Shown piece by piece: positions 42,692-51,597 of a stretch of DNA of 64,000 nt; position 1 is the first letter of the stretch; each line of letters opens with the position of its first letter. The stretch is from the NCBI RefSeq assembly GCF_018139485.1, contig NZ_JAGSNF010000001.1, positions 186,001-250,000 of the forward strand, in the 5' to 3' direction. This DNA is from Phycicoccus avicenniae. GTDB taxonomy: Bacteria > Actinomycetota > Actinomycetes > Actinomycetales > Dermatophilaceae. The notes beneath the pieces were generated by a model, which saw only the letters and a program-made list of their open reading frames with translations, made no database searches and was not told the DNA's origin. A program made the position numbers and the translations under genes.

Positions 42692-43252
42692 ATGAGCACC
42701 GTCAGCAAGGCCCGCCCGGGCGGTCGAAGCGCACGAATCCAAGAGGCCGTCCACGACGCGGTGAGATCGCTGCAGGCGTCGTCATCTCGCGACGCCATCA
42801 CCGTCCCCCTCATCGCAGCCAGGGCAGGCGTCACTCCCTCGACCATCTACCGGCGCTGGGGGGACCTCGCGGCGCTGCTGTCGGACGTCGCCGCGGATCG
42901 TTTCAGGACCCCCGAGTCCCCAGCCGAAACGGGGTCCCTTCGCGGCGATCTGCTCGCGTGGGCCGCGCAGTTCATCGAGGAGATGGGATCCACGCCGGGC
43001 CGCGGCTACATCATCGACGTCGTCGCCGGCGACAGCACCGGCGCGAACACCGGCGCATGCGTCAACTACGCGCGAAGCGCCCTGAAGGAGATCTTCGGCC
43101 GAGCACCCGACGCCGGGCTACGAGACCTGGAGGACGCCCTCGACCGCCTCGTCGCCCCCATGATGTACCGCATCATCTTCGACTCCGATCGCATCCCGAG
43201 CGGGTATTCGACCACGCTTGTCGAGCGGTACCTCGCCGCGCATCCGACGTAA
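42692..43252 (+). CDS. TetR family transcriptional regulator
   Basis: 186 residues from ATG 42692. Helix-turn-helix VPLIAARAGVTPSTIYRRWG (about 34-53), followed by LAALLSDVAADR and a C-terminal domain of the TetR_C_16/33-like kind (about 100-180). It is divergent from the MFS/amidase operon, sharing an 89-bp region with two direct repeats, so it likely represses that operon and itself. No ribosome binding site is obvious, and the start may be leaderless. Confidence 0.8.
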   Translation: MSTVSKARPGGRSARIQEAVHDAVRSLQASSSRDAITVPLIAARAGVTPSTIYRRWGDLAALLSDVAADRFRTPESPAETGSLRGDLLAWAAQFIEEMGSTPGRGYIIDVVAGDSTGANTGACVNYARSALKEIFGRAPDAGLRDLEDALDRLVAPMMYRIIFDSDRIPSGYSTTLVERYLAAHPT

Positions 43253-43817
43253 TCGTGTGACGGCTCGAGCGTGCATCGGACTTTCGACCGTCTGCCCTCG
43301 ACCTCGTGGCGCCCACGGCAGTCCGGCGTCAGACGAACGGTCGGGCGTGACACGCGTCGCGGGTGACTCCGCAGATGATGGGTGACGAGGTGACGTCGCC
43401 ACACTGCTGCTGGCTCATCGCCTCGCGGTGAGCCCGGTCATGATCCCCATGGACCGACAACTCGCCAGTCCGGCGGCCACGCGAAGGGGAATCCAATGTC
43501 CTACGCGGTAGCCGATGCGGCAGAGCAGTTCCAGTAGCTCGTGAGCGATGTCCCCGACCTCGAACAACCACTCATCGTCGCGGTGGCCTGCATGGTGCGT
43601 CTCATCGGGGGCGAACTCCGACCGCCACTATCGCAGTGATCGGTGGCATCAATCCAGTGGTCGTTGCGCTGTAGCGGCTGCCGGAAACCCGTTGTGCGTG
43701 ACCCTGTTGGTGTTCTTGGGGTCGGGCGTGAGGGCGGCCGTCATCGCCGCGCAGCCAGGTGTCCGGTGAGAGGTGCTCGGGTCGTCGGTCCATGAGCCGG
43801 GCGGCATCAGCGACGCC
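43253..43817. other. Gene-poor stretch before the IS3 element, with a possible decayed small ORF
   Basis: No intact gene was found. At 43497 an ATG preceded by GGGG opens MSYAVADAAEQFQ, then an in-frame TAG, after which the same frame continues LVSDVPDLEQP...VRLIGGELRPPLSQ to a TGA near 43,638. This may be a 46-codon gene with one nonsense change. The rest (43,640-43,817) resembles neither the missing half of the IS481 transposase nor any family I know. Confidence 0.35.
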
Positions 43818-43881
43818 GGAGCCTGACCCGCTTTTCCGGACACCTGAGCTGAGGCGATGATCGTCTTGGAGAGGAGTCTGG

Positions 43882-44172
43882 ATGCCTGCACCGAAGCCGT
43901 TGGAGTTCCGTCGTCGGGCGGTCGAGCTGACCCGGGTGCCGGGTGCGTCGGTCGCGACGATCGCCAAGGACCTGGGGATCAGCGAGTCGTGTCTGCGCCG
44001 GTGGATGGCCAAGGACGACGTCGACGCCGGTCGCCGAGTGGGTGTGACCTCGAGTGAGCAGGAGGAGCTGGTTCGGTTGCGGCGGGAGAACCGCCGTCAG
44101 GCGATGGAGATCGAGATCCTCAAGCGGGCCTCGGCGTACTTCGCGCAGGAGAACGTGCTGCCCCCAAAATGA
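43882..44172 (+). CDS. IS3-family transposase OrfA
   Basis: 96 residues from ATG 43882. Helix-turn-helix of the HTH_Tnp_1 type: FRRRAVELTRVPGASVATIA then LGISESCLRRWM, followed by a leucine-zipper-like VRLRRENRRQAMEIEILKRA and the standard ending ASAYFAQENVLPPK. OrfA binds the inverted repeats. A CCCCCAAAATGA stretch at its end is where a -1 frameshift would make the OrfAB fusion. Confidence 0.9.
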   Translation: MPAPKPLEFRRRAVELTRVPGASVATIAKDLGISESCLRRWMAKDDVDAGRRVGVTSSEQEELVRLRRENRRQAMEIEILKRASAYFAQENVLPPK

Positions 44173-45041
44173 CCGCCCCGCTGGTCCGTGAGCTGGCCGC
44201 CGACGGGTATCCCGTCGCGGTGACCTGCGAGGTGCTGGGCATCGCCCGCTCCAGCTACTACGACGCCGTGGACCGCCCGCCCTCGAAGCGGGCGGTGGCC
44301 GACGCCGAGCTCGCCGTCACGATCGAGCGCGTCCATGTCGACTCGCGCGGCACCTACGGCGCCCCGCGGGTCCACGCCGAGCTGCGCCTCGGGCTTGGCG
44401 TCGCGTGCGGCCGCAAACGGGTTGCCCGGCTGATGCGCCGGGCCGGGCTGTCCGGGGTGTGCCATCGCCGCAAGCGAGGACACCGTCCCGCGCCGGCCAC
44501 GCACGAGGACCTGGTGCAACGGGTCTTCACCGCCGACGCCCCGGACCGAGTGTGGTTCACCGACATCACGCAACACCGCGCGAGCGACGGGTGGGTGTAC
44601 TGCTGCGCCGTCATCGACGCCTACAGCCGCCGGATCGTGGGCTGGTCGATCGCCGACCACATCCGCACCGAGCTCGTCGTCGACGCCCTGGAGATGGCCC
44701 GCTGGCAACGCCGCCCGACACCCGGGACGATCCTGCACGCCGACCGCGGCTGCCAGTACACCTCCTGGGTCTTCGGCCACCGCCTGCGAGACGCCGGCCT
44801 CCTCGGCTCGATGGGCCGGGTCGCCTCCTCGGTGGACAACGCGCTCATCGAGTCGTTCTGGTCCACGATGCAGCGCGAGCTGCTCGACCGCCGCACCTGG
44901 CCCTCGCGAGTCGAGCTCGCCGCCGCGATCTTCGAGTGGATCGAAGGCTGGTACAACCCCCGCCGCCGGCACTCCACCCTCGGATACCTGTCCCCGCACG
45001 AGTACGAAGCCCTTCACACCGCCGCCATCACCGCGGCATGA
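44169..45041 (+). CDS. IS3-family transposase OrfB (DDE)
   Basis: 290 residues. ATG 44169 overlaps the orfA stop (ATGA). The DDE catalytic set is intact: Asp in WFTDITQH, Asp in LHADRGCQYTS and Glu in NALIESFWSTMQREL. The N-terminal HTH_21 region (IERVHVDSRGTYGAPRVHAE) is present. It appears functional. Confidence 0.92.
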   Translation: MTAPLVRELAADGYPVAVTCEVLGIARSSYYDAVDRPPSKRAVADAELAVTIERVHVDSRGTYGAPRVHAELRLGLGVACGRKRVARLMRRAGLSGVCHRRKRGHRPAPATHEDLVQRVFTADAPDRVWFTDITQHRASDGWVYCCAVIDAYSRRIVGWSIADHIRTELVVDALEMARWQRRPTPGTILHADRGCQYTSWVFGHRLRDAGLLGSMGRVASSVDNALIESFWSTMQRELLDRRTWPSRVELAAAIFEWIEGWYNPRRRHSTLGYLSPHEYEALHTAAITAA

Positions 45042-45081
45042 TCACCACACCGAAACTGTCCGGGAAACCGGGTCAGGCTCC

Positions 45082-45797
45082 GAGCGGGGTTTGGTCAGGA
45101 GGTGCTCGATGCCGTTGACCCGGCAGATCCGGTCGAAGAGGACCTCGGTCGGGGGATGGTTGAACCGTCCGGTGAACACCTTCCCGTTGTCGGTCAGGAC
45201 CTGTTCGGGCACGCCGTGCCGGCGCAGCGCCGCCTCGAACGCGTCACAGACGGCCTGGGTGCGTTCTCGGGTCATCAGCGCCGCGCTGACCACGTACCGG
45301 GAGTGGTCGTCGATCCCGGTCAGGCACTTGATGCTGGTGCCGTCGGCCAGGCCGATCCCGCCGACCACATCCAGCTGCCACAGCTCGTTCGGTCGGCCTC
45401 GCTCCCACCGTTTCCACTCCCGCTGCTCGCGACGCCGCCGGCCGGGTTCGACCAGCCCGGCCCGGCGCAGCGCCCGGTACACCCCGGACTCGCTGGTGAC
45501 CAGCCCGGCCTTGGACAGCTCGTGCACGATCCGCCGCGGACCCCACCCCGGATGCTTCCGGCGCGCCTCGAGGACCGCGATCTCGACAGTCGCACCCATC
45601 TGGTGCGGGCAGGAGGCCGGCCGGTGGGACCGGTCGGCCAGACCCTCGAGCCCGCTCTCTTCGTACCGCGCCAGCCAGGCATGCACCGTTTGCCGGGACA
45701 CCTGCCAGGACGCGGCGACCTCGGTCACCGTGCGGCCATCTCCGATGACCGCCAGGACCGCCTTGTACCGCTGCTCGACCACACTCAGCTCCTTCAT
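45082..45797 (-). pseudogene. IS481-family transposase, truncated by the IS3 element
   Basis: Starts at ATG 45797 (MKELSVVEQRYKAVLAV). Helix-turn-helix VTEVAASWQVSRQTVHAWLA and a core with LWQLDVVGG (first Asp) and QVLTDNGKVF (second Asp) are present. The sequence ends at LLTKPR where the IS3 right end begins, so the third catalytic residue (Glu in the IERFHKTLR-type motif) is missing. The lost half is not on the other side of the IS3. Confidence 0.88.
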
Positions 45798-45875
45798 GGA
45801 AGGAGCGTCAAGGATCAGCCGAAACACCTGTCAAGCCTCAGCCGGACCACTGTCACGGATCAGCCGAAGCCCGAA
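45798..45875. repeat. IS481 terminal region with repeated GATCAGCCGAA motif
   Basis: GATCAGCCGAA occurs at 45813-45823 and 45858-45868, with a related CCTCAGCCGGA between. Such short repeats sit at IS481 ends where transposase binds. The outer end of the element is probably near 45,875, about 35 bp from the tRNA gene. Confidence 0.5.
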
Positions 45876-45910
45876 TGTCGCCCATCAGGCGGAGCCATAC
45901 AGTTGCAGAG

Positions 45911-45983
45911 TGGGCCCCGTGGGGCTCGAACCCACAACCTACGGATTAAAAGTCCGCAGCTCTACCGATTGAGCTAGAGGCCC
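45911..45983 (-). tRNA. tRNA-Lys (anticodon TTT)
   Basis: 73 bases, no encoded CCA. Acceptor stem GGGCCTC pairs with GGGGCCC (one G-T), discriminator A, anticodon loop CTTTTAA with TTT, T-arm GTGGG-TTCGAGC-CCCAC. Its 3' 42 bases reappear at 663-704, so it is the presumed integration target of the island, which lies on its 3' side. Confidence 0.97.
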
Positions 45984-46177
45984 GGACGGCGGCGCCGACG
46001 TGCGTCCGCCCCGACCGACCGGCCGCCAGTATGTCGCACCGCGCCACCTCATCCCGCGGGTGGAGGGGCGACCAGCCCGAGGACGGATGTGACCCCCCGG
46101 CGGCCCCCGTAGACAGGGAGGCGAGCGGCGCCGCAGGGGAACGTGGCGCCGACACCGACACCCACGCAGGAGGGGCC

Positions 46178-47479
46178 ATGACCACCCGACACCGACCGAA
46201 CGTCGTCCGCGCCGCGGGGCTCGCCGTCGCGCTCGCCGTCACCGCGCCACTCGCGGCCACGACGGCCGCCGCGGCGCCCGCCACGCCCAGCGCGGCACCC
46301 ACGACGACCATCGACGCCGCACCGCTGCAGGCGGACCTCGATGCCGTGGTCGACGCCGGCGCGGTCGGCGTCGTCGGGCACGTCACCAGCGGCGCGGCCG
46401 AGTGGTCCGGCGCGGCCGGCCACCGTGACGTCGCCGGCGGCACGGACGTCCGCCCCGGCGACGTCGCCCGCGTCGCGAGCGTCACGAAGGCGATGGTCGC
46501 CACCCTCGTCATGCAGGAGGTCGACGCCGGCCGCTGGACCCTCGACACGACCGTGGACGACGTCCTGCCCGGCCTCCTGCCCGGTCGCGGCGACGTCACG
46601 CTCGAGCAGCTGCTGAGCCACCGCAGCGGCCTGCCCGAGTACCTCACCCCGTTCCTGCTCGAGGCGACGACGAACGAGGCGTTCATCGACGTCCTCCGCA
46701 CCAAGCGCACGGACGAGGAGCTCGTCGCCGCCGCCCTGTCCCAGCCGTGGCTCTTCGAGCCGGGCGCCGACTTCTCGTACTCGAACACGAACTACGTCGT
46801 CGCCGGGATGATGCTCGAGGAGACGACCAACCGCCCGATGCACGTCCTGCTGGAGCAGAGGGTCTTCCGCCCGGCCGGCATGGACGATGCCTACTACCCG
46901 ACCCGCGGCGCGACCTTCCGCGGCAGGGCCCACGTCCCGGACGTCGCGATCATCGAGGGCGACCGCCTCGACCTGGCCCGCACGACGTCCTCGATCTTCT
47001 CCGCCGCCGGCGCCGTCGTCGCGAGCGCCGAGGACATCGCCGACTTCTACCGCGCCCTCTTCGCCGGCCGGCTCGTGTCCGACGCCGCGCTCGCCACGAT
47101 GACCGAGCCCCGCAGCACCACGACACTCGTCTACGGCCTCGGCATCTACCAGGGTGTCGACCCGTGCCCCGGTCCGGACGGGCAGCAGCAGCCGATCTAC
47201 GGTCACGACGGCGCGTCCTTCGGCACGTTCTCCGTCGTCTTCACCTCGGCCGACGGGGAGCGCCAGGTCGCGATCGCCGCGGGCGGCCGTCAGTACGTCG
47301 AGGCGCCCCCGGCCGTTGCCCCGCTCAACACCTTCCTCGTCGACGGGCTCGCCGCGGACTGCGAGCTCCCCGTCGCCCCGCAGTCCCGGCAGCGCTCGCT
47401 CGACAGCCTCGAGGACCTCCCCGAGCGGCTCTCCGCCGACGTCGACGCCGCCGTCGGCGACGGGCTCGTCCGCCGCTGA
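46178..47479 (+). CDS. Serine hydrolase, beta-lactamase class C/D-alanyl carboxypeptidase-like, secreted
   Basis: 433 residues. ATG 46178 with CAGGAGGGG upstream. A Sec signal peptide (cleavage near residues 30-34, TTAAAAPAT) precedes the catalytic domain. Ser101 in SVTK (SxxK), Tyr201 in YSN (YxN) and HDG near 345 (in the place of KTG) make a full class C set. SHRSGLPEYL is the usual loop after the nucleophile helix. It probably acts on cell-wall peptides or an ester; beta-lactam resistance is not implied. First gene outside the island, followed by a bidirectional terminator. Confidence 0.85.
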   Translation: MTTRHRPNVVRAAGLAVALAVTAPLAATTAAAAPATPSAAPTTTIDAAPLQADLDAVVDAGAVGVVGHVTSGAAEWSGAAGHRDVAGGTDVRPGDVARVASVTKAMVATLVMQEVDAGRWTLDTTVDDVLPGLLPGRGDVTLEQLLSHRSGLPEYLTPFLLEATTNEAFIDVLRTKRTDEELVAAALSQPWLFEPGADFSYSNTNYVVAGMMLEETTNRPMHVLLEQRVFRPAGMDDAYYPTRGATFRGRAHVPDVAIIEGDRLDLARTTSSIFSAAGAVVASAEDIADFYRALFAGRLVSDAALATMTEPRSTTTLVYGLGIYQGVDPCPGPDGQQQPIYGHDGASFGTFSVVFTSADGERQVAIAAGGRQYVEAPPAVAPLNTFLVDGLAADCELPVAPQSRQRSLDSLEDLPERLSADVDAAVGDGLVRR

Positions 47480-47510
47480 CGCCGACCACGACCACGCGCA
47501 TGCACGAGAA

Positions 47511-47542
47511 AGGGCGCCCCACCGGAGTCGGTGGGGCGCCCT
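47511..47542. terminator. Bidirectional terminator hairpin
   Basis: Perfect 13-bp stem AGGGCGCCCCACC / GGTGGGGCGCCCT with a 6-base loop between the convergent serine hydrolase and DUF4193 genes. Confidence 0.9.
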
Positions 47543-47577
47543 TCTGCTCGACAGGGAACGCGTGTGGCGTCAGGTCC

Positions 47578-47868
47578 TCAGGCGCAGTCGCGGCACAGGC
47601 TCGTGCCGGGCTTCGTCTCCTGGCTGACGTGCGAGACGAGGAAGCACGACATGCACGTGAACTCGTCCTTCTGCTTGGGGATGACCCGGACCTCGAACTG
47701 GACGTCGGACAAGTCCGCACCCGGCAGGGTCAGGCCGTCGGTGGGCTCGGTGTCGTCCTCGAGGAGGCTCGTCGTCGTGCGGCTGCGGGCCGCGTCGAGC
47801 TCGACGATGGTGTCGTTCTTCTCCTCCTCGCCGTCGCGGACTCGGGGGGCGTCGTAGTCGGTGGCCAT
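47578..47868 (-). CDS. DUF4193 family protein (actinobacterial)
   Basis: 96 residues from ATG 47868 (MATDYDAPR). The start, the acidic middle and the C-terminal pairs CMSC (about 72-75) and CRDC (92-95) match the DUF4193 family, found almost only in Actinomycetota. The cysteines probably bind zinc; the function is unknown. A good promoter lies upstream. Confidence 0.9.
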   Translation of the reverse strand: MATDYDAPRVRDGEEEKNDTIVELDAARSRTTTSLLEDDTEPTDGLTLPGADLSDVQFEVRVIPKQKDEFTCMSCFLVSHVSQETKPGTSLCRDCA

Positions 47869-47925
47869 GATCTGGGCCCCTTTCGCTGAGAGTCTTGTCG
47901 AACCTTCGTCTAACTCGGAGCACCG

Positions 47926-47954
47926 AGTATGCCCAGGTCAGGGCGATGTGTCAA
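47926..47954 (-). promoter_or_regulatory. Housekeeping-type promoter of the DUF4193 gene
   Basis: Minus strand TTGACA (47954-47949), 17-bp spacer, CATACT (47931-47926). The palindrome ACTCGG-AGCA-CCGAGT (47912-47927) lies around the expected start of transcription. Confidence 0.75.
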
Positions 47955-48068
47955 AGGTTCGTCGCAGGTTGAACGCACGAGTTCACGCGATGGTTCCCGG
48001 GGTGTCGCACGACAGATCCCGGCACCGTCGAGGACGGTCCGGGTGGGGCGAGGAGGGCCTTGGCGGGC

Positions 48069-49172
48069 CTACCTGACGAGCCCGAACGAGGTGAGGGCGA
48101 GGACGAGGGCGACCCCCGACGCGGGGACCCACGCCCAGTGGACGCGCCGACGCCGGGGCCGTGCGTGCCGCGGTCCGGAGTGGGTGGGCGTCGGCGTCGG
48201 GTCGGCCAGGGCGCCGTCCGCCCGGACCTGGGGGTCGGACGAGCGCGCGGCGAGCGACTCACGGGCGACGTCGGCGTCGACGTCCCGCTCCACGTCGCCG
48301 GCGTCCTCGGCCGCGTAGCCCAGGACGTCCTCGGCGGCGCGGTCGTCGAGGCACCCGGCCTCCGGCAGGCCCAGCCGCTCCCCGAGCTCGCGAGCGCTCT
48401 CGGGACGTGCGGCGGGCGCCTTGGCGAGACACTGCTCGATGAGGGCCCGCAGCTCCGACGGGACGTCGTCCGGCAGCGGCGGGGGCGGGTCGTTGACCTG
48501 CGACAGGGCGGTGGCGACCGGGGTGTTCTTCTCGAACGGCCGGCGGCCGGTGAGCATCTCGTGCGCGACGACACCGAGCGCGTACAGGTCGGAGGCGCCG
48601 GTCGCGGGCTCGCCGAGGGCCTGCTCGGGGGAGAGGTAGTGTGGGGTGCCGAGGACCTCGCCGGTGCGGGTCTGCCCGGAGCCGTCGACGGCGCGGGCGA
48701 TCCCGAAGTCGGTGAGCTTCACCTCGCCGCCGGGGGTCACCATGATGTTGCCGGGCTTGACGTCGCGGTGGACGACCCCGGCCTCGTGCGCGGCGCCGAG
48801 GGCGAGGGCCGCCTGCCCCATGATCGAGCGGACCTCGTGCGCCGGCAGGGCGCCGCGACGCTGCACGAGGGCCGAGAGCGGCTCGCCGGGCACGAGCTCC
48901 ATGACGAGGTACGCCAGCGAGTCCTCCTCGCCGTAGTCGTAGACCGTCGCGACGTTGGGGTGGCTGAGGTTGGCGGTGTATAGGGCCTCGTCGCGGAAGC
49001 GCTGGGCGAACACCGGCTCCTCGTCGGTCGTCGCCCGCATGACCTTGACGGCCACGGTGCGGGCGAGGACGTCGTCGGTCGCCTCCCAGACGTCCCCCAT
49101 GCCGCCGGAGGCGATGCGCGTCGTCAGCGAGTAGCGGCCCCCGAGGCGGAAGCCCTCCATGAGCCGGTTCAC
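48069..49172 (-). CDS. Serine/threonine protein kinase, single C-terminal anchor
   Basis: 367 residues. GTG 49172 with AGGAC upstream, preferred over ATG 49160. Glycine loop ASGGMGDVWE, Lys43 in VAVKVM, HRDVKPGN at 135-142, DFG at 155-157 and GTPHYLSPEQ: a complete Hanks-type kinase. After about residue 265 a low-complexity acidic and basic linker leads to one membrane segment (about 347-364) with almost nothing beyond, so there is no PASTA or other outer sensor. It would be activated by intracellular dimerisation or partners. Confidence 0.9.
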   Translation of the reverse strand: MNRLMEGFRLGGRYSLTTRIASGGMGDVWEATDDVLARTVAVKVMRATTDEEPVFAQRFRDEALYTANLSHPNVATVYDYGEEDSLAYLVMELVPGEPLSALVQRRGALPAHEVRSIMGQAALALGAAHEAGVVHRDVKPGNIMVTPGGEVKLTDFGIARAVDGSGQTRTGEVLGTPHYLSPEQALGEPATGASDLYALGVVAHEMLTGRRPFEKNTPVATALSQVNDPPPPLPDDVPSELRALIEQCLAKAPAARPESARELGERLGLPEAGCLDDRAAEDVLGYAAEDAGDVERDVDADVARESLAARSSDPQVRADGALADPTPTPTHSGPRHARPRRRRVHWAWVPASGVALVLALTSFGLVR

Positions 49173-49199
49173 CGGCGCTGTCCTGACGTCACGGCGACG

Positions 49200-49227
49200 A
49201 GACTAGACGAACCTTCGACAGATGTCA
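49200..49227 (-). promoter_or_regulatory. Possible promoter of the kinase gene
   Basis: Minus strand TGACAT (49227-49222), 16-bp spacer, TAGTCT (49205-49200), about 28 bp before the GTG. The spacer contains CGAAGGTTCG, also present before the DUF4193 gene at 47,899. Confidence 0.45.
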
Positions 49228-49319
49228 CCCCGACTGACCTGCGATGTTCAGAGTTCGTAGAGACTTCCGCCGACGGGACCCACCGGCCGCCGGTCCCGGC
49301 CGGGTCGACGCCCGGAGGC

Positions 49320-50519
49320 TCAGCGCCAGGGGGTGGCACTCGCCCGCTCGGCGGCGACCTCCGACGGCAGCGGCTCGAGGTCGGGCGGCGCCACGGCGCC
49401 CGCCTCGCCCGGGCGGGCGCGGTGCCGGCCGGCCCGTCGGCGACGGGCCGGGACCCCGTTCTCCGCGACCGCGGCCCGGCGGATGGCCCGCCCCTCGACG
49501 ATGCGTTCCTGCAGCTTCTCGGCGGCCTTGTCGGACTGCGTCGTGTCCCGTGGCTCGAGCTGCACCCGTCGCTCGGCCCGGATGCCGGAGGCGAGCTCGC
49601 GGACCCGCTCGAGCTCGGCGTCGATCTCGGCGCCGAGGAGCAGGGCGATGTTCGTCAGCCACAGCCACAGCAGGAGCACGATGATCCCGCCGAGGGTGCC
49701 GTACGTCGCGTTGTAGCTGCCGAAGTTGCCGACGTAGAACCCGAAGCCGACCGACGCCAGGATCCACACGACGATGGCGACGACGGCGCCGGGCGAGATC
49801 CACCGGAAGCCGGGCTGCCGCACGTTGGGGGTCACGTAGTACAGGGTCGCGACCATCCCCATGACGATGAGGAGGATGACCGGCCACTTGACGACGTTCC
49901 ACACGAGCACCGTCTGGGTCCCCAGGCCGATGCGGCTTCCGATCGTCTCGGCCACCCCGCCGCTGAGGACGAGGCCGAGCAGGACGAGCGCCGCGGCGAG
50001 GACGAGGCCGAAGGTCACGGCGACGTTGACCGGCCGCAGCTTCCAGATCGGGCGACCCTCCTGGACGCCGTAGACCCGGTTGAGCGCCCGCCCGAACGCC
50101 CCGACGTACCCCGACGCCGAGAACAGGGCGGTGAGGACACCGAGGACGAGGGTGAACGAGGCCGCCCCGCTGCTCACCATGCCCTCGAGGGGACCGCGCA
50201 GCTGCTGGGCGACGTCGGCCTGTCCCAGCCGGCCGAGGATCGTGATGATCTCGCGGACGACGAGGTCGCCACGCCCGACGACGCCGAGCAGCGAGAAGAG
50301 CGCCAGCAGCGCGGGGGCGACCGAGAGGACGGAGAAGTACGTGAGGGCCGCGGCGAGGTCGGTGCACTGGTCGCGCTGGAACTCGTCGAAGGCCGACCTG
50401 AGGGTGTGGACCACCCCACGCCGGGACAGGGAGGTCGGGCGCGACACCTTCGCGGACTCCGGCGGGGCCGGGCGGGGGGAGGCGCTGGTGGCGGCGGCTC
50501 CCGAGCCGTCGTCGCTCAT
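49320..50519 (-). CDS. YihY/BrkB family inner membrane protein
   Basis: 399 residues. ATG 50519 with AGGAGG upstream; an upstream extension to 51,152 is antisense to another gene and rejected. DLAAALTYFSVLSVAPALLA (about 54-73), YVGAFGRALNRVYGVQEGRP, and LWLTNIALLLGAEIDAELER are the YihY (formerly RNase BN) blocks with six membrane segments. The charged C-terminal tail of about 90 residues is long. Function uncertain; proteins of this family are integral membrane proteins with no proven RNase activity. Confidence 0.88.
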   Translation of the reverse strand: MSDDGSGAAATSASPRPAPPESAKVSRPTSLSRRGVVHTLRSAFDEFQRDQCTDLAAALTYFSVLSVAPALLALFSLLGVVGRGDLVVREIITILGRLGQADVAQQLRGPLEGMVSSGAASFTLVLGVLTALFSASGYVGAFGRALNRVYGVQEGRPIWKLRPVNVAVTFGLVLAAALVLLGLVLSGGVAETIGSRIGLGTQTVLVWNVVKWPVILLIVMGMVATLYYVTPNVRQPGFRWISPGAVVAIVVWILASVGFGFYVGNFGSYNATYGTLGGIIVLLLWLWLTNIALLLGAEIDAELERVRELASGIRAERRVQLEPRDTTQSDKAAEKLQERIVEGRAIRRAAVAENGVPARRRRAGRHRARPGEAGAVAPPDLEPLPSEVAAERASATPWR

Positions 50520-50636
50520 CGGTCCTCCTGCACGGTCGAGGTGGCGCGCGGCACGCCGGGACCGGTCCAACCTATCCGCCGGGGCGGCGCGCCCGCAGGT
50601 GGGAGGGGGTGCGGGCGCGGGTGACACACTGGCCGG

Positions 50637-51275
50637 GTGAGCAGTGACCCCGGCCGCCCCCGCCGACCGATCCACTTCACGCCGGACGAGCTCGAGGCGC
50701 ACGGCGGCACCCTGCCGGGCCCCGCCGAGACGACCGAGGTCGCCCACCAGACGGCCGCCATCCTCGTCGGGACCGGCCGGGCCGCCCACGACCCCGAGGT
50801 GACGACCCGTCTCGTCGGGCTCGTCGACGACCTCGGCCTGCCCACCGTCGCCGGGCTGTGGTCCTCGCGCCCCGCGCGCAGCCTGCCCGGCGCCCTGTGG
50901 CGGCTCTACGTGCTGCGCGAGTGGACCCGGCGCAGCGCCGAGGAGGCGAGCCGCGAGTACGCCGCCGGCATCCGCTTCACCGACGTCGCGCACGCCATCG
51001 CCGGGATCGCCGAGCCGCCCGAGCCCGAGGAGCTGCAGCTGGTCGTCGACCGCATCCTCGCCGGGGTGTTCGACGGTGACCTCGCCGTCGCCCTCGAGCG
51101 GGCCTCGGCCTTCTGCGCCGTCGTCGCCGCCGGGCGGGCCGAGCTCGCGCACGACTCGGACGCCCTCGATCCGGAGGGCGCGAGCGACCTCACCCGGTCC
51201 GGCGCCCAGCTGCTCTCGACCGGCGAGGACCTGCGTGCGTGCGCCCGGCTCTGGCGGGCCGGCGAGCTCGACTGA
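50637..51275 (+). CDS. Conserved actinobacterial protein, unknown function
   Basis: 212 residues. GTG 50637. Mostly helical and soluble, with RPIHFTPDELEAHGG near the start and WRLYVLREWTRRSAEEASRE then RFTDVAHAIAGI in the middle. I do not recognise a domain or catalytic motif. It is divergent from the YihY gene with 117 bp between, and a hairpin terminator follows. Confidence 0.7.
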   Translation: MSSDPGRPRRPIHFTPDELEAHGGTLPGPAETTEVAHQTAAILVGTGRAAHDPEVTTRLVGLVDDLGLPTVAGLWSSRPARSLPGALWRLYVLREWTRRSAEEASREYAAGIRFTDVAHAIAGIAEPPEPEELQLVVDRILAGVFDGDLAVALERASAFCAVVAAGRAELAHDSDALDPEGASDLTRSGAQLLSTGEDLRACARLWRAGELD

Positions 51276-51296
51276 CGACCCGGGCCGGAAGGTCCG

Positions 51297-51320
51297 CCCC
51301 CTCGGGATGATCCGAGGGGG
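51297..51320 (+). terminator. Terminator hairpin
   Basis: CCCCCTCGG / CCGAGGGGG, 9-bp perfect stem with loop GATGAT, 22 bp after the 50,637 gene. Confidence 0.75.
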
Positions 51321-51597
51321 GTGCCCGCGTTATGGTCGACGGTGGGTGCCGGGCCGCGGCAGCCCCGGGTCCCAACATCAGCCGCCACGAGCGGCCACGC
51401 GCCGTGAGGCGCTCCCGGCCCGGCACCCGCCACCACCTCCTCCCCTCCGCCGCACGGCGCCACGCCGAGCCGTCCGGCCGCCCTGACGAGCCGTTCGGCC
51501 ACCGTGGTCCCGACGGACGGCGGGCAGGCCCGGACGGACGGCCCGAAGCGGCGCACGCAGCACCCCGTCGCCGCCCCCCGCGCCCTACCGTTGGTGC
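51321..51597. other. Intergenic DNA with no recognisable feature
   Basis: GC-rich stretch, with only low-complexity arginine- and proline-rich open frames on both strands; I see no supportable gene. Confidence 0.5.

Larger units (their letters stand above)
43818..45081 (+). mobile_element. IS3-family insertion sequence, complete
   Basis: Bounded by 25-bp imperfect inverted repeats, 43818-43842 and 45057-45081 (23 of 25 pairs; outer bases GGAGCCTGACCCG). Length 1,264 bp with orfA and orfB in the usual overlapping order. The three bases outside each end differ (GCC versus GAG), so no target duplication is seen. The right end cuts into an IS481-family transposase. Confidence 0.85.

Noticed and set aside
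50520-51152. N-terminal extension of the YihY protein to 61x residues
   Set aside because: Overlaps the divergent 50,637 gene; ATG 50519 has an AGGAGG.
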